Shown here: positions 8,341-13,922 of the stretch, piece after piece
How the letters are laid out: each line of letters starts with the position of its first letter
Position numbering within the stretch: position 1 is the first letter of the stretch
Assembly: GCA_017506865.1 (NCBI GenBank)
Contig: JAFCMP010000223.1
Coordinates: forward strand, 868,001-932,000
Length of the DNA stretch: 64,000 nucleotides
From: Tribonema minus
Taxonomy: Eukaryota > Sar > Xanthophyceae > Tribonematales > Tribonemataceae
Direction: 5' to 3'
Program-made: the position numbers and the translations under genes
Notes under the pieces: generated by a model
Told to the model about the DNA's origin: nothing
Database searches by the model: none
What the model saw: the letters and a program-made list of their open reading frames with translations, nothing else

Positions 8341-8358
8341 CTTTTTTGTTCGGCGCAC
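8341..8358 (+). promoter_or_regulatory. T-tract promoter, near-consensus
   Basis: CTTTTTTGTTCGGCGCAC, 17 bases before the ATG at 8375, almost the same as the motif before the lipase gene. Confidence 0.6.
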
Positions 8359-8374
8359 GGCAGAGAGCGAACAC

Positions 8375-8938
8375 ATGCTGCAGCCCATGAACGCGGGGTC
8401 CGCATTCGGACACCGCGCACTCGCGGCGGCCGTGGTCGCCGCCTACGCGCTGTGCGTCGCGGCGTCCGTTGTCAGACACGGCGACAGGAGCAAGACGAGG
8501 CACATGACGATGAGGGCGGTGAGTCTCCTGAGAGACGCGGCCCGCAGCAGCATCAGGGCGGACAGGGATGGTATTGATGCGGCGGACGAGTACGCCGCCG
8601 CTGCCAGGGCGAGGATCTACGTGGCGGCTGTCGACAGGCTGCTGAGCGCCGAGGACGTCGCCCACCTGACGGGCATCTCCATCGACAGGATGCGGGAGTA
8701 CGTGGACGAGCAGCTGAGCAGGGCCAGGGGGCAGCTGCCGAGGGAGGCGGACCCCGAGCCCCCGGCGCAGCAGTACAGCTCCAAGGCGCCCGCGCAGGGA
8801 GCCCCCCGGCTCCCTCAGGCTCCGGCGGCCAGGCGAGAGGCGTGGGAGTCCGCGTACGCCCCCTCGCACCTGGACTCGTTCGCGCAGCAGCAGCAGCCCG
8901 CCGGTGCCTCCGCCCTGAAGCCCTCCGCGCGCTGGTGA
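8375..8938 (+). CDS. Membrane-anchored protein of 187 residues
   Basis: An N-terminal transmembrane helix (RALAAAVVAAYALCVAASVV, about residues 14-34) is followed by a helical region with AEDVAHLTGISIDRMREYVD at about 92-111. A Pro/Gln/Ala-rich tail follows, ending in LKPSARW. The single-anchor plus soluble helical domain layout is common in giant-virus inner-membrane proteins, but I cannot name a family. It ends 5 bases before the stop of the convergent histone H3 gene. Confidence 0.65.
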   Translation: MLQPMNAGSAFGHRALAAAVVAAYALCVAASVVRHGDRSKTRHMTMRAVSLLRDAARSSIRADRDGIDAADEYAAAARARIYVAAVDRLLSAEDVAHLTGISIDRMREYVDEQLSRARGQLPREADPEPPAQQYSSKAPAQGAPRLPQAPAARREAWESAYAPSHLDSFAQQQQPAGASALKPSARW

Positions 8939-8943
8939 CGCAT

Positions 8944-9354
8944 CTACGATCGCTCCCCCCTGATCGTCCTCGTCAGCTGTATGTCCTTGGGCAGAATGGT
9001 GACGCGCTTGGCATGGATGGCGCAGCGGTTGGTGTCCTCGAACAGGCCCACCAAGTAGGCCTCGGCCGCCTCCTGCAGCGCCAGCACGGCGGAGCCCTGG
9101 AAGCGCAGGTCGCTCTTGAAGTCCTGCGCGACCTCGCGGGTCAGCCTCTGGAAGGGCAGCTTGCGGATCAGCAGCTCCGTGCTCTTCTGGTACTTGCGGA
9201 TCTCGCGCAGGGCCACCGTCCCCGGTCGGTAGCGGTGGGGCTTCTTGACGCCGCCTGTCGCGGGCGCGCTCTTCCGAGCCGCCTTGGTGGCCAGCTGCTT
9301 GCGGGGTGCGCGGCCGCCGGTGGAATTCCTCGCCTTCTGCTTGGTGCGCGCCAT
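8944..9354 (-). CDS. Histone H3
   Basis: The ATG at 9354 gives 136 residues, the exact length of eukaryotic H3. The tail reads [20 protein letters not shown] and the histone fold is near canonical ([52 protein letters not shown]). Numbering without Met, K4, K18, K23, K27, K36 and K56 are kept. The changes T6K, K9N and K14R remove the main heterochromatin mark site and an acetylation site, and the C-terminus is GERS. There is no intron, unlike H4 at 18248. It is likely to form nucleosome-like particles with H4. It is preceded by an A-tract promoter motif, the class shared with structural genes. Confidence 0.97.
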   Translation of the reverse strand: MARTKQKARNSTGGRAPRKQLATKAARKSAPATGGVKKPHRYRPGTVALREIRKYQKSTELLIRKLPFQRLTREVAQDFKSDLRFQGSAVLALQEAAEAYLVGLFEDTNRCAIHAKRVTILPKDIQLTRTIRGERS

Positions 9355-9380
9355 CGGGATGTGCGGTCGGTGTAATGGCC

Positions 9381-9400
9381 GGCACACATTTTTTCGACCG
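9381..9400 (-). promoter_or_regulatory. A-tract promoter motif of histone H3
   Basis: Minus strand GGTCGAAAAAATGTGTGCCG, about 30 bases before the H3 ATG. Confidence 0.55.
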
Positions 9401-9411
9401 GAATTAGAAGT

Positions 9412-9912
9412 CTAGTGCGGGGAGGGCCGGAGCGAGGATGGCCTGGCGTCGACTAAGGTGCCCCTCACGCCGTTTTGGCCTCGGAAAGCGGCCACTCTGC
9501 GAATCAGATCCGAGTGCATCCGCAGCTCGGTCTCGGGGCCCACGCCGGATGCGGAGCACGCCCCGCCCCGGAAGAGCACCGCCCAGACGATCATCGCGGC
9601 CAGGGACTCCTGGAACTCGACCAGGTACAGGGCGGCGCAGTTGCGGGCGCTCGGATGCACGGAGGGGTCGAGCTCGCCCGCCAGCACGCGGCAGCCCGGC
9701 AGGGTCCCGCACAGCGCGACGAAGTCCCCCATGTCGCGCGAGGCCTCGACGGCCTCGAGGTGGCCCGCCGCCTGCGATGGGGTCAGCTCTCGGAACCGAG
9801 CCCCGGTGTCTGTGGGCGCCGTCACGTGAGCCCGCAGGGGAGCTACGAGTCCGCTGACGACGGCCGCCAGGAGCGCGCCTGCGGCTGCCATGAGAGCTCC
9901 CTTCCACAACAT
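9412..9912 (-). CDS. Membrane-anchored protein of 166 residues
   Basis: Starting at the ATG at 9912, the product begins MLWKGALMAAAGALLAAVVS, a signal-anchor helix. The soluble part contains three or four cysteines (ALCGTLPGCRVL, SARNCAALYL) that could form disulphides, and helices EFQESLAAMIVWAVLFRGGA and TELRMHSDLIRRVAAF. The frame is open further upstream but crosses a shared promoter region. The gene diverges from the short fibre gene at 9983. A virion envelope or membrane role is inferred. Confidence 0.6.
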   Translation of the reverse strand: MLWKGALMAAAGALLAAVVSGLVAPLRAHVTAPTDTGARFRELTPSQAAGHLEAVEASRDMGDFVALCGTLPGCRVLAGELDPSVHPSARNCAALYLVEFQESLAAMIVWAVLFRGGACSASGVGPETELRMHSDLIRRVAAFRGQNGVRGTLVDARPSSLRPSPH

Positions 9913-9929
9913 GCGCGGTCCTCGCCAGG

Positions 9930-9953
9930 GACATGAAAAAATGTAGACGTCCC
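9930..9953. promoter_or_regulatory. Bidirectional promoter region
   Basis: Rightward it reads GAAAAAATGTAGACGTCC (A-tract class, for 9983). Leftward the same bases read CTACATTTTTTCATGTCCC (T-tract class, for 9912). One 20-base core may serve both divergent genes. Confidence 0.5.
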
Positions 9954-9982
9954 CGCAAGCGCAGGCAGGCAACAGGGCGCAG

Positions 9983-10558
9983 ATGCCCGTGGTTCTCGTT
10001 TTCAATGACGTCGCGCCCCTCGCGTTCCCGCACAGCCAGTCCGTCGCAGCAAAGGTTGTCTCGACGTACGGTTCCACGTACGCCAAGGACGTGGTCTTCA
10101 ACCGCAGCATGATGGTGGCGGACAAGGCGGACGGGGCCACGGGCACGGCTACCTCGTACGCCTACGTCCGCAAGTCGGACGGCACGGTGAGCGAGATCGC
10201 GCGGAGCATCTACACGGTCGACGCAGACATGACCAAGGGCTCCTACACCGTGGGCACGATGCGCATGAACGGCGCGGAGGAGACCATCGAGAACGCCATG
10301 GAGGTGAACCACGAGCAGTTCGTGGTGACCAGCACGAGCACGGAGGACGCCGCCCTCGCCAGCACCACCGCCATCACCTACGGCGGCATCCAGTTCTCCA
10401 CCGACACGGCCTCGCTGTACTTCGGAGCGGAGCAGCAGTTCAGGATTCGGTTCGGGGCGGGGGAGGCTCCCAACGGGGGGAACCTGCTGCTGCTGGAGAG
10501 CAAGAACTCCGACTCCTCGTACTCCACGAGGCTGTCGTTCACCGACGAGAACGCATGA
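9983..10558 (+). CDS. Short fibre-like structural protein
   Basis: This 191-residue protein begins MPVVLVFNDVAPLAFP and is beta-rich (Thr, Ser, Ala, Asp). The final third, GGIQFSTDTASLYFGAEQQF then RIRFGAGEAPNGGNLLLLES, parallels the C-terminal block of the large fibre at 6018-7505, where a SxxxxFSLYLGxxxQWKI segment precedes a Leu/Met-rich strand. This suggests a common C-terminal cap or trimerisation domain. The A-tract promoter class is shared with other putative structural genes. The protein lacks the repetitive shaft of the larger fibre. Confidence 0.65.
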   Translation: MPVVLVFNDVAPLAFPHSQSVAAKVVSTYGSTYAKDVVFNRSMMVADKADGATGTATSYAYVRKSDGTVSEIARSIYTVDADMTKGSYTVGTMRMNGAEETIENAMEVNHEQFVVTSTSTEDAALASTTAITYGGIQFSTDTASLYFGAEQQFRIRFGAGEAPNGGNLLLLESKNSDSSYSTRLSFTDENA

Positions 10559-10632
10559 GCACGCAGGCAGCGGGCGGCAGCGGGCGGCAGCGGGCGACGG
10601 GCGGCAGCGGGCGGCAGCAGCAGCAGCAGGCG
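10559..10632. repeat. GGCAGCGGGC tandem repeat and CAG run
   Basis: Five or more copies of a 10-base unit CGGGCGGCAG, one degenerate, ending in five CAG triplets, directly after the stop of the short fibre gene. Confidence 0.7.
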
Positions 10633-10660
10633 ACTGGAGGCGGCGATCGCTGTGGCTGGT

Positions 10661-10677
10661 GAAAATATATGTGTTCC
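10661..10677 (+). promoter_or_regulatory. A-tract promoter-like motif
   Basis: GAAAATATATGTGTTCC, about 20 bases before the ATG at 10696. An in-frame ATG inside the motif at 10669 is judged to be promoter. Confidence 0.55.
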
Positions 10678-10695
10678 GAAGGTGAAGGTGTCGCC

Positions 10696-11148
10696 ATGGT
10701 GCTCATCGCGTCGCGCGTGTACGTCAAGTCCAGGGGAGAGGAGCCGCCAGCGAAGGCCGACCCTCCGGCGGCTCCAGTGACTGCCACGGCAGCGGCGCCT
10801 CCGACACGCATCCCGCACGCTCCTCCGCGCGTCACGGTGCCGCACGTTCGCCCTCCCGTCGTCAGGCCAGCCCCGCCCAAGCCGCAGCCCGCACTCGGAG
10901 ACGGGCTGCACTCCGTCGTCGTGGCCACGCCAGCGGACGAGCCGGAGTCCGACGCGCCTCTTCCCGTCGCGCCGCCTGCTGCCCGCAAGGCGTCGGCGAA
11001 GAAGGAGCCCAGGCCGCGGCCCGCCAAGGAGCTGCCGCCCTCCGCCCCGGCAGACTCCCCCTCGTCGCCTGGCGCGTCCGCCGGAGAGGCGAAGGCAGCG
11101 GGCCGAGGCGGGGCGCCCAGGATTCGAAGGCCCCGCCGCGGGCGGTGA
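10696..11148 (+). CDS. Pro/Ala-rich disordered protein
   Basis: After a short ordered start (MVLIASRVYVKSRGEE), the 150 residues are almost wholly Pro, Ala, Lys and Arg (PPVVRPAPPKPQP, KEPRPRPAKELPPSAP). The C-terminus PRIRRPRRGR is very basic. This composition is typical of disordered linkers or DNA-binding virion tegument-like proteins. No family is recognised. It is convergent with the exonuclease at 11176, 27 bases away. Confidence 0.6.
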   Translation: MVLIASRVYVKSRGEEPPAKADPPAAPVTATAAAPPTRIPHAPPRVTVPHVRPPVVRPAPPKPQPALGDGLHSVVVATPADEPESDAPLPVAPPAARKASAKKEPRPRPAKELPPSAPADSPSSPGASAGEAKAAGRGGAPRIRRPRRGR

Positions 11149-11175
11149 AGGAATTTGTACTCGGCCGACTCCCCG

Positions 11176-12018
11176 TCACCTGGTCCCGAACAGGTTCGTC
11201 ATGACCCAGCGCAGCAGGCACACGGACTCCAGCACGTCCGGCAGGGCCCTGTGCACTCCCTGCGGGGCCGGCAGGCACCTGAGCAGGTCCGGGCGCCACC
11301 GCCTGGTGATCTCCAGCACGCTGGTCACGTCGATGGTCTTGTGAGCCACGTACTTCCTGAGATTGGGGAACCTGGCCAGGATGGCGCCGCGGTCGAAGTA
11401 GCAGCTGCAGCCCGCGAACATGACCCTGAAGACGTCGTGCTGCTGTGCCTTGGGCCTGTTCGTCCTGGGGGCCTCCTGCTGTGGCTGCTGGCGCTGCGCC
11501 CCCTCCGTCGCCGGCCCCTCCGGCATCACCACCTCTTCCATGACGTCCCCGAACTCTGCCGTCTTGAACATGCTCCTCTTGCACGCGGCCTCGGGCCCCT
11601 CCGCCGCCGCCGCGGCCCTGGCTCTGCGGGGCTTCGCGTGCTTGACGATGAAAGCCTCCAGCATCTCTCCCGCCGCGCTCTCCGAGATGACGGACGCCTT
11701 GCTCTGCTCGAACAGGTCGTTGCCCCCGGCGTACCGAGGGCCGAAGTGCTCCGCGCACCACCTCGAGGCGCCGGCCAGCACGCGAGGCGGCTGATGCACC
11801 ACCACGTGGAAGGTGTCCTGCACCGTCAGGTCGTCTCCCGTGATGGCCGCTGCGATCTCCAGGATGCCGAATCCGGGCGCCGCGGGGTCGAGTCCCGTGC
11901 ACTCGATGTCGCACCACAGCCAGATGGCGTCGTATCTCCTGGGAAAGTCGTCCATGCCCATGAGCGCCGCGCACTGCCCGCCTCCGTATCCCGCGTGGAA
12001 GCACTGAGGGCTGAACAT
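11176..12018 (-). CDS. Oligoribonuclease-like DEDDh exonuclease
   Basis: The 280-residue protein has the motifs of the Orn/REXO2 branch of the DEDDh exonucleases. ExoI is LWCDIECTGLDPAAPGFGIL with the DxE pair. ExoII is GCSCYFDRGAI, followed by YVAHKTIDVTSVLEITRRW. ExoIII is VHRALPDVLESV with H-x4-D. In the known family this enzyme degrades short RNA oligomers. An insertion of about 70 residues, Gln/Ala/Arg rich, lies between ExoI and ExoII and makes the protein longer than the usual ~180-200 residues. Start at the ATG at 12018; ATGs at residues 20 and 22 are alternatives nearer the conserved domain. It shares its upstream region with the divergent RING-like gene. Confidence 0.8.
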   Translation of the reverse strand: MFSPQCFHAGYGGGQCAALMGMDDFPRRYDAIWLWCDIECTGLDPAAPGFGILEIAAAITGDDLTVQDTFHVVVHQPPRVLAGASRWCAEHFGPRYAGGNDLFEQSKASVISESAAGEMLEAFIVKHAKPRRARAAAAAEGPEAACKRSMFKTAEFGDVMEEVVMPEGPATEGAQRQQPQQEAPRTNRPKAQQHDVFRVMFAGCSCYFDRGAILARFPNLRKYVAHKTIDVTSVLEITRRWRPDLLRCLPAPQGVHRALPDVLESVCLLRWVMTNLFGTR

Positions 12019-12040
12019 GACGATCCCCTGGGTTACCAGG

Positions 12041-12062
12041 CCCTCTCAAAATATGTAAGCCA
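12041..12062. promoter_or_regulatory. Bidirectional promoter region
   Basis: Rightward CTCAAAATATGTAAGCC (A-tract class, for 12083); leftward CTTACATATTTTGAGAGGG (for 12018). Confidence 0.5.
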
Positions 12063-12082
12063 CGGGGAACGCGCATGTGGCA

Positions 12083-12958
12083 ATGCCGGAGGGCGAGGGA
12101 CGCACCGAGGACGCTCCGGCGGACGCTCCACCGGACGCTCCACCGGACGCTCCACCGGACGCTCCACCGGACGCTCCACCGGACGCCCCGGCGGCGTGCC
12201 CCATCTGCTTCGAGCCCCTGGGCGAGGGGCCCGCTATCTTCGTGCACGACGGAGTGGCCTTCTGCACTCGGGCCCTGCACTCATTCCTGCTGGCCTCTCC
12301 CGGGTCCCCCAACCCTCTGACCCGACTCATCTTCTCCGCGGAGGACGTTGAGCGCCTGAACGCTGCCGCCGCTGCGTCTTTCGGTGCGACCGAGAGGGTG
12401 CTGTGCGGCCGTCGAGCCGCGAGGGAGAAGAGGAAGCGAGACGACGCGGCGCAGACCCTCATGTACTTTGAGGGAGAGGCGAGGGACGCCGTGGCGGACA
12501 TGGCGGAGGCCTCGTTCGCGGACGCCGCATCGTTCGATGCGGTCGCGGAGCAGGGCACCAGGGCCCTGTGCGACGTGTGCGTCGACGTCCGATCCACGGG
12601 GCAGGGGGAGGCCGCCTGGTCCGACATCTGCGCGGGCCTCGTCGACCTCGCCAAGGCCAGAACCCTTCCGGGCCGTCGACGCCACCTCCTGCTCGCCCTC
12701 GTCGGGGCCGTTGGTGCCATGTGCGAGCCCATCACGCAGAGACCTCCGCGGCGCAGCTCCAGGCTCGCACATGCCCCCCGTCTCCCCCCTCTCCAGCCGC
12801 CTCCCGCAGACACCCCGCCCTCAGATACCGACGACACCTGGTCTCTGGGCTCTGCCTCGACGGGCGACTCCACCTCCGCTTCGGGGTCGAGCTGGTGCGA
12901 CACGGAGAGTAGCGACGGCGAGGAGGGCGAGCGGGGCGAGCGACGCGAGGACATGTGA
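12083..12958 (+). CDS. RING/U-box-like protein with DAPP repeats
   Basis: The ATG at 12083 gives 291 residues. Residues 9-36 are Asp-Ala-Pro-Pro repeats. They are followed by ACPICFEPLGEG (Cys39 and Cys42), a VHDGVAFCTRALHSFLLAS segment and NPLTRLIFSAEDVERL. The first CxxC, a later Cys/His pair and the PLTR box resemble a shortened RING or U-box fold of E3 ubiquitin ligases, but the second zinc pair is not evident. A second CDVCVD motif lies at about residue 166. The C-terminus is acidic and Ser-rich. An adaptor of host ubiquitination is a possible role; catalytic ability is unproven. Confidence 0.65.
   Translation: MPEGEGRTEDAPADAPPDAPPDAPPDAPPDAPPDAPAACPICFEPLGEGPAIFVHDGVAFCTRALHSFLLASPGSPNPLTRLIFSAEDVERLNAAAAASFGATERVLCGRRAAREKRKRDDAAQTLMYFEGEARDAVADMAEASFADAASFDAVAEQGTRALCDVCVDVRSTGQGEAAWSDICAGLVDLAKARTLPGRRRHLLLALVGAVGAMCEPITQRPPRRSSRLAHAPRLPPLQPPPADTPPSDTDDTWSLGSASTGDSTSASGSSWCDTESSDGEEGERGERREDM
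12109..12190. repeat. 12-base tandem repeat coding for DAPP
   Basis: Five near-identical copies of GGACGCTCCACC, flanked by degenerate units, inside the 5' end of the RING-like gene. Copy number is probably unstable. Confidence 0.85.
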
Positions 12959-13045
12959 CCAGCACTTAAGGCAGATAGCGAGCCGCAACAGAGCAGCAGA
13001 GTCGCCGGCGGCTGGAGTGCGAGCGTGAATGTACATTTCGCGACC

Positions 13046-13420
13046 TCAAAGCGACGCGCTGCAGTCCAACCTCCTCTCTCTCTCGGCCATGTCCATCACG
13101 ATGCCCCTCGCCTTGGCCACATTGCATTTGCCCTGCCTGCGCGCGTCCGCGACCCGGGCCACGCCCAGGATCGTCTCCAGCTGCGGAGGGCGGTCCCTGT
13201 GGCAGGCCACGCTGAACAGGCCGGAGTGCGCCAGAGCCAGCCTGGGGAACTCGGTCTGCATGAGGAGCGCCCGCTTCTTGGGGACGCAGCCCGCGACGTC
13301 GGCATCTCGCAGTCGCCCCAGCAGGGCGCCGTAGTCCCTCTCCAGCTCGTCCCTCGTGTAGTCCTCCACCTCGCGGACGAGGCGCAGCGTCTCAGCCTTG
13401 GCGTCCTCCCACGCCGCCAT
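13046..13420 (-). CDS. Unrecognised 124-residue protein
   Basis: The ATG at 13420 (MAAWEDAKAETLRLVREVED) begins a helical N-terminal half (YTRDELERDYGALLGRLRDA), followed by ADVAGCVPKKRALLMQTEFP and ETILGVARVADARRQGKCNV. The A-tract promoter motif lies about 30 bases upstream, within the 3' coding end of the gene above. No family is recognised. The composition suggests a compact soluble alpha-helical protein. Confidence 0.65.
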   Translation of the reverse strand: MAAWEDAKAETLRLVREVEDYTRDELERDYGALLGRLRDADVAGCVPKKRALLMQTEFPRLALAHSGLFSVACHRDRPPQLETILGVARVADARRQGKCNVAKARGIVMDMAERERRLDCSASL

Positions 13421-13703
13421 CGCCTCCGTTCAACTTGCTGCCCCTGGGAGCACATATTTTCGCATGCGCCGCCCCTGCGCCCGCCGGCGGGATCTCCCCC
13501 TCCTCCACCTCCAGCGCGTCCAGCGCGTCCAGCAGCACCCTGGGCGGGCGCAGCGGCTTGAGCGCCGCCGGCACCTGCTGCGGGACCCACGCGGCGCCGT
13601 AAATCTGCTCCATCGCCCACTGCTCGCACACGTCGTTGTTCCTGAACCACATGAGCATCTGCCCTGGCGAGTGCACCCACGGCGAGCCCTGTTCTTCCAG
13701 CAT
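13392..13703 (-). CDS. Unrecognised 103-residue protein
   Basis: The ATG at 13703 is followed by MLEEQGSPWVHSPGQMLMWF and RNNDVCEQWAMEQIYGAAWV, an aromatic-rich part, then an acidic stretch and a Gly-rich tail. The last 29 bases overlap the 5' end of the next gene (13420). The promoter of that next gene lies inside this coding region as the codons for AKICAP. No family is recognised. Confidence 0.55.
   Translation of the reverse strand: MLEEQGSPWVHSPGQMLMWFRNNDVCEQWAMEQIYGAAWVPQQVPAALKPLRPPRVLLDALDALEVEEGEIPPAGAGAAHAKICAPRGSKLNGGDGGVGGRQG
13445..13463 (-). promoter_or_regulatory. A-tract promoter-like motif inside a coding region
   Basis: Minus strand GCGAAAATATGTGCTCCCA, about 30 bases before the ATG at 13420 and within the 3' end of the gene at 13392-13703. 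Confidence 0.55.
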
Positions 13704-13832
13704 GGTCGAGGGTTGTGAGGGGAGGCGATGCTAGGCGCCGCCGCGTCGACCCACGTTCCGCCGCCTCCACGCGCGTTCCGTGAGGCCGGCGGAGGGGGGG
13801 CGGGCCGCCCGCGTTCAGTTTCCCGCCGGACA

Positions 13833-13875
13833 GCGTCGGTTCAAACTCGGACTGCGTCGGGGTCAAACTTGTCGG
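13833..13875. repeat. Two direct repeats before the 732-residue gene
   Basis: GCGTCGGTTCAAACTCGG (13833-13850) is followed by GCGTCGGGGTCAAACTTGTCGG (13854-13875), ending 8 bases before the T-tract promoter. The rest of the gap 13704-13832 is GC-rich with no frame. Confidence 0.6.
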
Positions 13876-13881
13876 CAGCAG

Positions 13882-13900
13882 CGGTTTTTTTCTAGCTGAG
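13882..13900 (+). promoter_or_regulatory. T-tract promoter-like motif
   Basis: GGTTTTTTTCTAGCTGAGG, 23 bases before the ATG at 13923. The TTTTTTTCTAGCT core is shared with the motif at 30077. Confidence 0.6.
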
Positions 13901-13922
13901 GACCAGACATCGAGGGCTCAGC

